Shown: piece after piece, positions 24,175 to 36,625 of the stretch
Layout of the letters: every line of letters starts with the position of its first letter
Numbering within the stretch: the stretch's first letter is position 1
Source: Antilocapra americana
Lineage: Eukaryota; Chordata; Mammalia; Artiodactyla; Antilocapridae
Direction of reading: 5' to 3'
NCBI GenBank assembly: GCA_007570785.1
Contig: ML662445.1
Span: 2,521,392-2,585,391, forward strand
DNA: 64,000 nucleotides
Notes under the pieces: generated by a model
Database searches by the model: none
Told to the model about the DNA's origin: nothing
The model's input: only the letters and a program-made list of their open reading frames with translations
Position numbers and translations under genes: made by a program

Positions 24175-26745
24175 AGGCCGCTTTGGTTGACACATAATTC
24201 ATATTAACACCATCAGTGACCCAGGGAGATTTCTGTGCCAGTTTGAGAAAATATCATCATTCACATTGGTAATCATAGTCCCAGCAGATTTAGACTCATC
24301 ACTCCAAAGCTTTCTGTGTCTTTAGCGTGACCATTAGCATAATGGTGATAATTTGTTCCTTTGACTCACACTGAGCGTAATTGAAATCAGTGTTATTGTG
24401 ATGAGCACAGCACAGCCCAGGTGCTCAAGTGGTTTCCTTAGCTCAGAAACAGCTTTTTACTTTTAAAACAAGAGGCGAGGATAATGATCTCATTCCTAAA
24501 AACAAAAAAACAGAACTCTAAGTAAATAACTGAATTCCTAATGTAAAAATACTTGCCATAGCAACGTAAACTTGGGACAATTCTGTAGAGTCATGGGATT
24601 AGTGGTTTAGTGGTAGGATTAAAATTGGCTTCAGTAAATTACCCTGGTGACAGAAAAGCAGAGTCTGTTAATGGTTTTACAGGAAGATTGGCTTATCAGT
24701 TATTTTCTGGGTTGACGAAAGATTATGGGCTGCTTAAAATTTGAACTTGACAAAGGAAGGTTAATTTTCCTAACAGCTATTATACACTTGAAAGTATCTG
24801 TAGGAACTGGTTAAAAAAAGAAGATACCGCAGTTAGAATTTGGGATTTATTTTGTGCATGTGGGTGTCGGTTGATGGACGGTCCAGTGTTTGTTTAGCTA
24901 CGAATGTTCAGGGCTGTTGAGAGTGTGTATTTCAGCCAGCGGTTAAATGAGGTCTTCCCAGTGTCCATGGAAATATTTTGGAAAGTGCGTGAGCTCTTTG
25001 GGGCCACAAAGGTACCATTTAGACACGTACCGAGCTGCACGTTCGTGGCCTGAGCAGGCTGCGGTGGCTCTCTGCTGCCCAGGGTGCTTGCCGCGCCTGT
25101 GGGGCTTTCAGTTGATTCTACAGAATTGACCATGAAAGGGAACGTTTACTTTCCTGGCTATTTACCTTTCTTTGTGCATTGTTGATGTTATTTCTGTTTG
25201 GGCTTGTTTAAAAGCATTCGTATTGAGAGTTATAAGTATGTTACTGGCAGGCGGCTTCGAGATGCTTTGGGGGTGAATTGGGCATTTTACAGGTACTGAA
25301 ACGCAGAAGGATTCAGTGACTCAGAGAGGCCACGGTGACGGAGTCAAGGTCACACCCAGGGTTCCTGAGTCGCAGTCTCGTGCCTTCCCGATGCCCCCGA
25401 TGCCCCGTGCTTAGCGCACGGAAGGAACTGAGGTTGCAGGGATTTCAGGATGAGCTTGTTGAGAAGGCTTGGGGCTGATCAGAGCTCTGAGTTCTGCGAG
25501 TGTAGACCCAGCAGGCAGGTTCTTTACCACTAGCGCCACCTGGGAAGCTCACATTAAATGTAGAGTAAAACGTAAATCAAAGTCAAGAACCAGGAAGTAG
25601 AATAATAGGTCCTGGTGAGGGGAAAGTAGGATTTCACATCCAGCTCATCGTGTTCCCTCCAGTGGGTTTACTTGAACCAAAATTTAGAATCTGAGTCTCC
25701 TGGCCACTAAAAGTGAGTGAAATAGGCCTGTTTATATGTCGATGAGACGAGGGCAGCTCTCCTGTGGAGGAGGAGGGTTTTGTCCTGTAGCCCTGAAGGA
25801 GAGTCCTCGCTCTGGTTTGCATGCTGGCCTGTTTCTCACAGGCCCTGTGTTCCATGTCCCCGACCTTCAGCGATGCTCTTGGAGCGAGTCTATGGTGGTT
25901 TGCAGAGGGGGTTTCTTGGAGCTCCCCTGGAGCAAGGGTGTCAGAATATAGCATCCTGAGTTGAGAACTGTTTTTTTGAGTCTCTTATGACAACATGATG
26001 CCAGGTATTGAGCATTGCAGTTTATCGTTATAAGTTGAGTTTTTATCATTAAGGGCCTAACACAGACTTGAATCAAATTGAGTGACTACCTGAATAACCA
26101 GCAACCACCCCCCCCAAGAAAAAAACCAAATAGCTCATAAATGCTCTATCAAGGCTCATTCCTTTTTATGAACATTGGTTTCATGCCTGCCACGTTCTGT
26201 CTGTTGTTTGATATTCATCACAGTTGGGAGAGAGGAACTCATTCTAGCCCCTTCGCCCCAGGAGGATGCTGAGACCCTCACGGTTAAGGAACTTGGGTTG
26301 TCTGAGCAGACCATGTTCTGGGTGGTCACCTGCAGTTTGGCCCCCCTTACGCTTGTTGGAGTTTGGGTGTTAGTCTGAGCCACCTGGAGTTGTGTCCCTC
26401 TGTGGTGATCATGTCGTGGAAGGCCAGTGTCCCTCCTCTGGCCCCCTCCTCTGTCCCAGGTGGCCTGGGTGGATGTGTCACCAGGAGGGGCTGGGAGCCA
26501 GGGTGCCCTGAGCTGGGCCCGGCCGCCTGAGCAGGTGGGCCTCGTGCGGTGTGTGGCTGTTTGCTGTGAAGATGAGCAGAAGGAGGGATTTAGAGGGTGG
26601 TCTGGGGATCTGAGGCAAGGAGACCCATGCATCAGCGTCCAGCCGTCCAGCCAGCCAGGGGCCCCGGCCCCCTCTCAGGTCAGCTTGCGGAGCCTGCACC
26701 CAAGTCCAGGAAGGCCCGATCTTGGGAAACCAGGTCCCTGTGGGG
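24175..26745. other. Intronic DNA, small repeat fragments only
   Basis: A MIR-like antisense piece lies near 25265-25400 (cattttacaggtactgaaac, then aaggtcacacccaggg). A short minus-strand Bov-tA remnant lies at 25505-25552. Otherwise nothing was recognised. Confidence 0.5.
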
Positions 26746-27054
26746 CAGGGGTCGGCAGCCTTTTTCTGTGAAGGGCCAGATAGTAAATATTTGGGGCTTT
26801 GTGGGCCAGAATTTCTCTGCTGGGGCTCATTCTGTCTGTCTGGTAGCAGTTAGAGAAGCAATCACAGACATCGTATTGGGGAGTAAACGAGCTCTATCTG
26901 TGGACACTGAAACTTGATTTCATGTCATTGCATATGTCACAAAATGCTATTCTCTCTGATTTTACCCCCAGCCACCGTCCTCAGCTCATACACAAGCCCC
27001 ACAAAAACAGGTGGCTGGCAAGCTGACTTTGGCCCCCGTGGGCTGACCATCCTG
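26746..27054 (+). mobile_element. MER20-like hAT DNA transposon
   Basis: It starts caggggtcggcagcc and continues ctgtgaagggccagatagta, then atttggggctttgtgggcca. It ends ctgactttggcccccgtggg followed by ctgaccatcctg, giving imperfect inverted ends. It is longer than the usual 220 bp, so it contains extra DNA. The family name is from memory. Confidence 0.65.
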
Positions 27055-28187
27055 CTAGGCAGTGCTGCCTGGTAGTAGAACATTTTCATTTTTGATTTTC
27101 TAGTTACCCCATGCAAAAAGGATAAAGAAATGGGTAAAATTAATGATATGGTTTATTTAACCTGGTAGATCCAAAATGTTCCTTGAACACGTAATGATGT
27201 AAAAGTTACTACTGAGATGTTCTTGGCTCTCTGTCTCGCTCTGAGCCGTGGAAATCCCCGTGGATCTTACACTTAGCGCTCAGCCCGATGTGGCCTCGCC
27301 CCGTTTGGCCCCCATGGAGCTGGAGCAGCTGTGGGGCTGGAGATGCTGTCGGGGGTGGGAGCCGGAGCTGAGATTCATCAGGGCCTTGCACTCCCCCAGT
27401 TCAGCTGTTGGTAGACGAGGATTCTAAGGGGCGGTGCAGGACACTTTGGAAATATCTCAGATATTTCCAGAATCAGAGCAGCGTAATTAAGGGATGAACG
27501 TTCCCTTCTACCATTCTCAAGGTCTGTGCAGGAGCAGTGGGGGTAGGGTGCTGGGAAGGGCAGCTGAAGGAGGCACTGGGATGGCCAGTGGCCCGAGGCT
27601 GACCCTGCCACGTGTCTGTCCCCTGGAGAGTCCCTGGTAAATCGTCCCAGCACCCCCGGAAGCAGGAGCCGGCCTGTCCAGATATTCCCCCAGGTTCTTG
27701 CAGCTGGGCCCCTGCCTCTGATGCAGCATCCGGTAACTCAGGTGTGTTAATCCCGGACTGCAGGTGTGTGGGAAGGAGTTTTAGTGCAAGGTGGAGCCTC
27801 TGGCTTCCTATCTCATATCCAGTTGTGTTGACTTCTGGCCAGTTAAGCCTGTGTGCCTTAACTTGTTCGTCTGTGAAACGGGGTCAGATGCTGGCCTCCC
27901 CTGAGGGCCCACAGAGTACAGTGTGCAGTGTGCCCTAAAGAAAGGGAGCCGGAAAGCAGACTAACGGCAGATGAGGGCCACTCAAGGAGTTCAGAACACA
28001 GAAGGAAAGTTGTGATGTCCTGGTTTATTCTCTGTCTCCTCTAGTGGTAGTTTTATATGCAGCATGTAAAAACATAAACTTTAAATCCAGCATAAAAGGC
28101 ATTTTAAAAAAAAGTCTGTTTATTTTACAAGGAGGTGAGACTTGTGGTCTAGTCAGTTAGATAGATGTTCTTTATGTTGAGCATGTG
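27055..28187. other. Intronic DNA, little recognised
   Basis: A MIR-like piece lies near 27830-27910 (ttcgtctgtgaaacggggtc). No gene was seen. Confidence 0.4.
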
Positions 28188-28396
28188 TGTGCATGCTCAG
28201 CTGCATCTGACTCTTTGTGACTCCGTGGACTGTGGCCCTCTGTCCCTGGGATTAGACTCCTCTGTCCCTGGGGTTCTCCAGGCAAGAATGCTGGCGTAGG
28301 TATCCGTGCCCTCCTCCAGGGGATCTTCCAGACCCAGGGATGGAACCTGGATCTCCTGCAGGTGGATTCTTGATCTCTGAGCCACCAGGAAAGCCT
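28188..28396 (-). mobile_element. Bov-tA SINE
   Basis: A reverse copy from catctgactctttgtgactc to gagccaccaggaaagcc. The segment near 28240-28275 repeats ctctgtccctggg, a small internal duplication. Confidence 0.85.
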
Positions 28397-29961
28397 TAAA
28401 TCCTACATCACTTCATTTTTATTAACCTCACAATACAGAAAGTGACTGTGTAAAATATAGAAACTGTCTACTTTGCCTTGGGGCTTAAGGTGAGCCTGGA
28501 GTGGAAACCCCAAGCAGAGTTGACTGATAATTTTGTGTGTCGTTGTTGTAATAACGATCAGACACCAACAGAATGCTCTGTGTGCGGAGGAGCAGAGTGT
28601 TTTTCTGAGATTATGGTTTTGCAGAGCCTCCCCTCACATTCTTCACGGATGACCTCGTGCCCATTTCGTTTCTGCTCCCAGGTCTTGGGATGTGAAATAC
28701 GGTGGTTGGATGAGAATGCAGTACGCTTTGAGCTTTGTGTCGAAGCTCTTGGAAATGCCAGCATGGGGGCTTTTCACTCAGGAGGGTGGTGTGGATGCAA
28801 AGGGAAAACCTTTTTCTCTCACGATGAACCTGGAACCAGTGTCCTTCATCTGTCTTCTTAAAGTAGGTCATTTCAGTGTAACCCTATTAATAATAATAAC
28901 AATGAAGATTCCTTCTCCCCAAATGGGCAGCAATAACAGTTCAGAAAAGCTGCTTCTCAGAGGGAAGAGTCAAGTCAGTAATAAGAGCAAATGGACCTCC
29001 TTTAAGAGGGTGATGCTTCTTTCAAGGAGAAGAGGGTTAAATGCAGCGTCATGAATTTCCATTCCTTCCTATCCTCAGTGTTTTTGAGGATGGTTTGTGT
29101 CTTACTCCTGCGCTGTAAGGAATCACAGTGAGAGACAGTGTGAGTCCTCGTGGACTTTACAGTGGGCCATGTCGTGAGTGTGGCAGAGTGTGATGGGGTG
29201 TTTGGCTACCAGCTGGAAGGGGATTTACGGGTTTAAAATTGCAAGAGAATCACATTATGTGGGTAAATTTATGACCTGCCACAGTTGGGCAGAAAACGCT
29301 GCCATTCCAGGAGACGGCGCAAAGCTAGTCTGTGTCTCCATGAATCTTGAGACTGATGTTCCTGCTAGCTGTTAAGTTTTGTCACGTTTTCGAGGTGAGA
29401 CCTGGTTAAACTGCTTCCTGATTGTGGGGCTGGTACTGCTGTGGGCCGCCAGGCTTCGGTCTACCTGCTGCTCCTGCCTGTGAGCCCAGGTTCCGGTCGG
29501 CACGTTTAGCATTTATACTGAAGTGTTTAGACTTTAGTGTTTAGAGTGAAGGTCACAATGCATTTCTCACCCTATCAATCACCGAAATGCTTCTTTGGAT
29601 AGATAAAGTGTGTTGAAACAGACTAGAATTCTGTTGATTCTCTCGCCTATGGACTCATAGTATCAGTGTTCAGGAAACTTAGCAGACCTAAAAAAAAAAA
29701 CAGATCAACTGGCATTCCTGTGGGATAACAAAGTCCAGATTGATGCTGTTCAGCTCTGAGAAAAAGCGCTGTTTCTTTTTTTCTGTTCCAGTGGCCCAGC
29801 TAAACCATGCTTTAGATGTGTGCAGGTTTAGGCAAAGGGATATTTCCACTTAAAGTAGAAATGAGGACTGTCGGTGTCAGGATCACCCTTTTTTACTGTG
29901 TGGACCTGACATTCTTAGCAGAGTTTTGCCAATTTACATGCATCTCAATGTGTTGGATTTC
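28397..29961. other. Intronic DNA, nothing recognised
   Basis: No coding exon or clear repeat was seen, apart from an A11 run near 29690. Confidence 0.4.
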
Positions 29962-29962
29962 A

Positions 29963-30192
29963 TCAGTCAGTTCAGTTCAGTTGCTCAGTTGTGTCTGACT
30001 CTTTATGACCCCATGGACTGCAGCACGCCAGGCTTTCCTGTCCATCACCAACTCCCGGAGTCTACTCAAACTCATGTCCATTGAGTCAGTGATGCCATCC
30101 AACCGTCTCATCCTCTGTCGTCCCCTCCTCCTCCTGCCTTCAATCATCCCCAGCATCAGGGTCTTTTCCAATGAGTCAGTTCTTCGCAGTTG
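29963..30192 (-). mobile_element. BovB LINE 3' end
   Basis: It starts with the TCAGT-repeat end tcagttcagttcagttgctc, then ccatggactgcagcacgcc. The minus strand still encodes the BovB C-terminal motif of [11 protein letters not shown] type. Confidence 0.85.
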
Positions 30193-30899
30193 GAATTCAT
30201 AAGTGGGCCCTTTTCTAGGAAAAGATTGAAGGCCCCGGAGATGGTCACCCTGAATTGGCTGCACATCTGGGGGGCTCAAGAGCTTAGGCGGTTTCTACCC
30301 GTCACGTGAAATTTATGGGTATTCATTTGCCTGAGGATCTGCTAGTCAGATGGGACTTCAGGATGACAATAAATTCAAGTGGTCTGATTAAAACATCCCT
30401 TTCTTAGACAAACCGTGGCTGGTCTTGGAGGTTAGTGGGAAGCAGACGCAGGATTGCAGGCTTACATTCAATCACGTGGGGCAGAATTTCTTTCCTCTCC
30501 ACTTGCATGCTTAATTCACTGTAAGATGTCTGAAGTTGAAGCTATGAATGTGAGCTCCATCCTATTTTTAATCTTGAGGATTCGTGAGAGCTGAGCACAA
30601 ATGACATCCTTTCCCATTCCCCCAAAACTTTGTCTTCTTCGGTAGCATCCCATTTTCTGGCAGAGTTGATCTAAATGTCATTATTCTGGAAATTAACATG
30701 AAGCATCACATTTTAATTACTGAACCAGAATTAAGCATGGACATCTGGGGCCCGAACCTTACGCTGTGTTTCTCTTGTGTAAGGGGGTAAAGACAGACAC
30801 AGAACTTCACTTTGAAGACATAGAGGTTTTCAAAAATAACTTACATATAAGTTCACAAAAAGGTACGAAGACGAAGCACTTTTCCTGTAGGTCGGCTTC

Positions 30900-31113
30900 T
30901 GCTCCTTCACTCAGTCGTATCTGACTCTTTGCAACCCCTTGGACTGCAGCCTGCCGGGCTCCTCTGTCCATGGGATTTTCCAGGCAAGATACTGGAACCG
31001 TTCCAACTTCCTTCTCCAGGGGATCTTCCCAATCCAGCTAATCAAACCTGAGTCTCCTGCGTCTCCTGCGTTGTAGGTGGATTCTTTACTGCTGAGCCAC
31101 GGAGGAAGCCCTT
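30900..31113 (-). mobile_element. Bov-tA SINE
   Basis: A reverse full-length copy from cactcagtcgtatctgactc to ctgagccacggaggaagccc, 24 bases upstream of the BovB target-site duplication. Confidence 0.85.
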
Positions 31114-31148
31114 GTTAGGGGTAGAATTCAGGGTAAATAACTTGTTAA

Positions 31149-32258
31149 AAGCAAGAGAGTTCCAGAAAAACATCTATTTCTGCTTTATTGATATGCCAAA
31201 GCCTTTGACTATGTGGATCACAAGAAACTGCGGAAAATTCTGAAAGAGATGGGAATACCAGACCATCTGACCTGCCCCTTGAGAAACGTGTATGCAGGTT
31301 AGGAAGCAACAGTTAGAACTGGACATGGAACAACAGACTGGTTCCAAATAGGAAAAGGAGTACGTCAAGGCTGTATACTGTCACCCTGCTTATTTAACTT
31401 ATATGCAGAGTACATCTTGAGAAACACTGGGCTGGAGGAAGCACAAGGTGGAATCAAGATTGCCGGGAGAAATATCAATCACCTCAGATATGCGGATGAC
31501 ACCATCCTTATGGCAGAAAGTGAAGAACTAAAGAGCCTCTTGATAAAAGTGAAAGAGGAGAGTGAAAAAGTTGGCTTAAAGCTCAACATTTAGAAAACTA
31601 AGATCATGGCATCCAGTCCCATCACTTCATGGCAAATAGATGGGCAAACAGTGGAAACAGTGGCTGACTTTATTTTTCTGAGCTCCAAAATCACTGCAGA
31701 TGGTGACTGCAGCCATGAAATTAAAAGACGCTTACTCCTTGGAAGGAAAGTTATGACCAACCTAGATAGCATATTACAAAGCAGAGACATTACTTTGCCA
31801 ACAAAGGTCCATCTAGTCAAGGCTATGGTTTTTCCAGTAGTCATGTATGGATGTGAGAGTTGGACTATAAAGAAAGCTGAGTGCCGAAGAATTGATGCTT
31901 TTGAACTGTGGTGTTGGAGAAGTCTCTTGAGAGTCCCTTGGACTGCAAGGAGATCCAACCAGTTCATCCTAAAGGAGATCAGTCCTGGGTGTTCATTGGA
32001 AGGACTGATGTTGAAGCTGAAAATCCATTGCTTTGACCAGCTGATGCAAAGTGCTGATTCATTGGAGAAGATCCTGATGCTGGGAAAGATTGAGGAGAAG
32101 GGGACAACAGAGGATGAGATGGTTAGATGCCATCACCGACTCAATGGACATGAGTTTGAGCAAACTCCGGGAGTTTGTGATGACAGGGAGGCCCGGCGTG
32201 CTGCAGTTCACGGGGTCGCAAAGAGTCAGACATGACTGAGAGACTGAACTGATAACTG
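31149..32258 (+). mobile_element. 5'-truncated BovB LINE with target-site duplication
   Basis: 1,110 bases covering the 3' part of the RTE-type reverse transcriptase and the 3' end. The catalytic YADD box is readable near 31490-31502 (tatgcggatgac). The frame is broken by a one-base deletion near 31192 and by TAG at 31300 and at 31591; after that it stays open to TGA at 32233-32235. A 12 bp direct repeat, ataacttgttaa, flanks it exactly (31137-31148 and 32259-32270). It cannot move by itself. BovB is the LINE family known for horizontal transfer among vertebrates. Confidence 0.93.
31606..32235 (+). pseudogene. BovB reverse transcriptase C-terminal remnant
   Basis: A 209-codon open stretch matching the BovB ORF2 C-terminus, with the DGDCSHEIKRRLLLGRK and YGCESWTIKKAE motifs. 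The upstream in-frame TAG at 31591 separates it from the catalytic part. It is a fragment of the LINE, not a host gene. Confidence 0.9.
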
Positions 32259-32621
32259 ATAACTTGTTAATTGATTTTCAATCATGTATTTGAGCAGTTG
32301 AATTATAGACAAATACTTAGGGTAGCATTCTCCTTGCTGAAATTAAACTATTTCTTTTCAGATAATCGTACAAAGTGCATAGCTGGTAGACTGCAAAGAC
32401 TCTTATTATTATCTTTGCCATCAAGATATTTACAATCCAAAGTAAAAGTTGCATTTTGAGAAAAAAGGACGTGTGTGACATTTCACAGTGTCTGTAATTT
32501 TACTTTATTCAGGCTGCTGTGGACTGTCTGCCTTCTCGGTATCAATCACTGTGTTAGGCATTTAAATCCATCAGCTTCATGAATGTACTTGGGTTTTTAA
32601 TATACATACATGGTTGTTTTT

Positions 32622-32795
32622 CAGTTGCTAAGTCCGGTCTGACTGTGATCCCATGGCCTGCAGCACACTAGGCTTCCTTGTCCTCCACCCTCTCCCAGAG
32701 TTTGCACAAACTCATGTCCATTGAGTCAGTGATGCTATCCAGCCATCTCATCCTTTGTCACCACCTTCTGCTCCTGCCCTTGGTCTTTCCCAGTA
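32622..32795 (-). mobile_element. BovB LINE 3' end fragment
   Basis: cccatggcctgcagcacact, then caaactcatgtccattgag, then atctcatcctttgtcacc. It is antisense and 5' truncated. Confidence 0.8.
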
Positions 32796-32849
32796 TGGGC
32801 TTTTTTTTTTTAATTAAAATGGGAGTTTTCCATCAACTTATTTTCTCAA

Positions 32850-32968
32850 TTTTTTTTGACTGCATTGCATGGTTGTGGGACCTTAGTTCCCCAACCAGGG
32901 ATTGAACCTTCACCCCCTGTATTGGAAGAGCAGAGTACTAACCACTGGACCATCAGGTAAGTCCTACA
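32850..32968 (-). mobile_element. CHR-type tRNA SINE
   Basis: ccttagttccccaaccaggg, then attgaacc, then accactggaccatcagg, is the reverse of the CHR/tRNA-Glu SINE. A T-rich tract precedes it, as expected for the reversed A tail. Confidence 0.8.
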
Positions 32969-33189
32969 ATGTCCTCTTCTTAAGGGATGAGCAATGTAAA
33001 GGCTGGCACACCCCATCCTGGTTTTTAGATGCCCAGTCCCCAGTGTGGTCTGTTCTGTGCCACTGGAAGGGGATTTGAGTGGGAGTAGCCAGTGGGAGGG
33101 GCCAGTACCCAGCAGCTGGATGTTGCCCGGGAGCCATGTGTGTTCCCGGGGTAGACTCTTGTGTTGCTGTGGGTTTCCTAGTGTGAAGT

Positions 33190-35300
33190 GAGCCTCTCTG
33201 ATGCACACGGTTTTATGCATGTGTGGGAATATTTCTTTGGGATTAGTTCCCCAAGATGGAGTTTTTGGCTGGAAGGGGCGTCTCCATTGAGGGATATCAA
33301 AATGTCATTTCACACCCTCAGCAGCAGTCAGGGACAGGAGGCATTGTCTTTGTCAGCTCTTGATGCTCTTGGTGTTATCAGTCTTGGGCAATCTGATGGG
33401 GACAATACGCACCAGGTTTTAAAACTTTAAAGCCACATCTATCGTCTGTAGACTATTATTTCTTTTGTGAATCGCCTGTTCACTTACCTGGTCAGTTTCT
33501 CCACTGAGTTATTCATGATTTGTTGCTTTGTAAGAACATTTACAGGAGCTCTGTGCTATTGTCACAGATAACTTTTGGTTTATCTCTTTTCTGTTCTTCA
33601 CTTTATGTGAGTTCTTTTCGCTCCAGAAACATTCAGATAGCCTCTATCTGTGTTGTTTCTCAAAATGTGTATGACCATAACTGATTTTTTTTTTGGCATT
33701 TGAGCAAGTGAAGAAGTATGTGACAGGCCTTTTGATTTCTTACCTGATGATTGTTATAGTTGCTTCTTCTGTTGATTCCTGAATAGATGTTGGATGTTTA
33801 TTTAGGGCTTACCTGGTGGCTCAGGTGGTAAAGAATATTTTAATAGAAAATTAGTAATTTCTTTCAATATTGTCACATTTGTTAACGTAGAGCTTTGAAG
33901 AACATTATATTCTTTTAATTTCCCTTACTTTGGTGGTCCATGGACCTAATTTCCCCCAGCTCCTACTTTATTTTTTGTTTTTGATTAGGCCAGTTTGTCA
34001 ATTTTCTCATTCATTGGGCTTATCAAAGAGTCAATTATTGACTTTATTTATCAGTTTTGCTGGCTTTCTTTCTCATTTGTAGTTAGCTTTTAAAATTCAA
34101 ACTTAAGGATTTTAATGCTCTTTTGGTTACTTCTTGACTTGAATATTTCACAAACATGTTTTCTTTATTTTTAATCCCACAGCTGGTTACCCGTTTAGCT
34201 TTCTGTGTGTCCCATACATTTTGACACAGAGGGGTTCAGGAGAGGTTTGCAGTTGCCCCATGATCTTCTCCTGCCCCAGGAGTTGTTCCGGAGAGTTTCA
34301 GATTTTCCAAATGGCTGAACTTTGGTTGGTGTTGTTTTTGCTTCCACTTGGCAGTTTTTGCTGTCACAGTACTGTCCGAAGCTTTGAAGACCTGTGCTGT
34401 TTCTGATTTACGGGACTGTTAGAGCCCATCTTCGCGGTCAGCATGCAGCCACCTCATGTTCTGTCCTTAGTTTAGCAGACTGGCCAGTATGGGCTTTGAT
34501 GTTACATACTCGATAAACCCTACTTTTTCATTTACATCTGCTATTGTTTTTGCCTCTTTAATCTGTTAGGTTTAAGAGAGATTTGTTAATTCTCCCAGGT
34601 CGATTTTGTCTCTTGTGATCTACCCATGTATTCACTGGGGTATTTGCTTTATGTGTTTGGTTTTGTGTCATTTGACTTAAACATGTAGGACAGTCTCATT
34701 CTTGGTGGTTTCTTTTTTCACCCTTAATCATTATAATATGACCTTTCTGCAGTTGAACACCTTTTTCAACCATGAATTAAACTCAGTGATATTTCTATTT
34801 TCACTCTTGTTTATTTGCATTTTTCTGTTATATTTTTATCTATATGTCATCCAGCTTTTCTGAATTCCTTCATTTGGGGTGTCTTTTGTACAGGGCGAAG
34901 AGTTGGATATAGTTGTTAAGCTCTTCATTGAATCTTTTTAAATAAATAAGTTGATTCCATTTATATTTTTTGCTGAAACAGATTTATTAGGTGTTCTTTC
35001 CTACTTAGAAAAGACTTTTATCTGGTTTTACACTTTCTGTTTTATTTATTGGTGAAAGAATTATGTTCTCTTCTTCAATCCTTGAATCAGAAGGTAGGTA
35101 GGAGGTTCAGTGTTTTCAGTTCTATCAATGGTTATATTTATAACTTTTGCTTAAACCCATTTCTCAATTTATTGACTTCAGTAACAATATAATTTGACTT
35201 CCTCTTTGGGAAGGATGAAGAAAGGAAAGCGCCTCTCTCCCTTTCTTCATTTCTTCCCCTCTCCCCACACGCTATTGTAATTCCTTTTCTGCATGTGGTT
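33190..35300 (-). repeat. Old antisense L1 sequence, with a Bov-tA scrap
   Basis: The part 33230-33500 resembles the antisense L1M 3'UTR (gggattagttccccaag, gtgaatcgcctgttcactta). The rest is T-rich and L1-like but not assignable. A 35-base plus-strand Bov-tA head lies at 33804-33838 (cttacctggtggctcaggtg). Confidence 0.45.
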
Positions 35301-36210
35301 TTAGCCTACGGCAATTTTTAATTTATTATTTTTACGTTGTATATAATGTCTTGCAAGAAATGTAACAATTGCATGTTTATATATACCTCACAGTTACTTA
35401 GACTTGATTCTATCTACATATTTCTTTGCCTATTGGGTTCAGTGATCATTACCAGATTTGTTTCATTTTTATTGTTTTTGTGTGTGAGTTCTCTGAGTCA
35501 CCTGTTTGACTGGATTCTTTTTCCCAGTAGATTGTAAAGGATGGTTGTGGTGAGGGGTTCTCTGAGAAGGAGAGGGTGCTGGGTGAGGACGGAGCTGTGG
35601 GTAGCTGTCAGAGCCTCAGAGAGCCTTGAGAGCGCGTGGGTGCATGCGTGTGTGTTTGTGTGTGTACGTGTATGTGTACACATAGGTGTGTGAGGACGAC
35701 AGGTGGCATCTGAGAGGCCTTTAAGGGCTGTGAGTGATCTTGAGGACGCTGGGCTCTCACCAATTATGGGTGACCCCTCGTGGTCTGCAGCAGAGGGCTC
35801 ACCAGAGGCGGGGACTGAGAGGGGTCCATTGTCAGAAGATGGTGCAGGGCAGTGCTCAGGGAGGGTGGTGCACCGGGCAGACCAGTGACCGTGAGACTGG
35901 AGAAAAGGGGGACCCGAGAGAGCTGTTGGAGGGGGTGGGTCCTGGAGATGTGGTGATGGATTGGGCAGCTGGGAGATGGAGGGAGGCCCAGTGTAGACAT
36001 GGTGGATGTGGGGCCAGGATCCCTGTCCAGTGACACCACACAGCTGTGTGAGGCCATCACATGTTCGGGAAGAGGTCTGACCGCTCTTGAGAATGCTCGG
36101 ACAGCAGCGGCCTGGGCCTCTGGGTCCCAGAAACACTTGGTGTTCCCCCTTCCTCCGCAGAAACGGGCAGGTTACAGAGGCCCCACTCCACACACCGGCA
36201 CAGGGAGAGC
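35300..36210. other. Intronic DNA with a TG-rich tract
   Basis: A TG-rich run lies at about 35640-35695. The 231-codon minus-strand frame spanning this region is judged spurious. Confidence 0.4.
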
Positions 36211-36211
36211 C

Positions 36212-36625
36212 AGAGAAGCGCAGAGGCCACGCCTCTCATGCGAGACCTTGCCTCCCGGCACAGGCCACACCTCCTAGTGCAGAGGCCACGCCTCCCAACG
36301 CAGAGTCCCGCCTCCCAGTGTAGACGCCGTGCTGCCCTTACGAAGACCACGGCTCCTGCCGCAGAGGCCACGCCTCCCAGTACAGGATCCCTGCCTCCTA
36401 ACGCAGAGGCCACGCCTCTCTACAGAGACCACGCCCCCTGGCACAGAGGTCACGCCTCCCAGCAGTGTCCCCGCCTCGCAGGGCAGAGACCACACCTCCC
36501 AGTGCAGGGGTCACGCCTCCCAGTAGAGTCTCCGCCTTCCAGGGTAGAGGCCTTGCTGCTCTTACAGAGACCGCGCCTCCTGGCTCAGAGGCCACACCTC
36601 CCAGTGCAGAGAAGGCGCACCTGCC
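36212..36625. repeat. 20-21 bp CACGCC-rich tandem repeat, about 20 units
   Basis: The approximate unit is agaggccacgcctcccagtg plus one base. A higher-order copy is visible: gctgcccttac at 36331 and gctgctcttac at 36555 begin similar blocks 224 bases apart, about eleven units. The 21-base period keeps a chance frame open across the array. CCACGCC resembles KLF/SP binding motifs. Confidence 0.85.

Noticed and set aside
24894..25133. Short opposing frames considered as exons
   Set aside because: No splice-site pair and no recognisable protein family.
35498..36193. 231-codon minus-strand frame
   Set aside because: Low-complexity content, including a HT-repeat from the TG tract. No domain, and it overlaps several competing frames.
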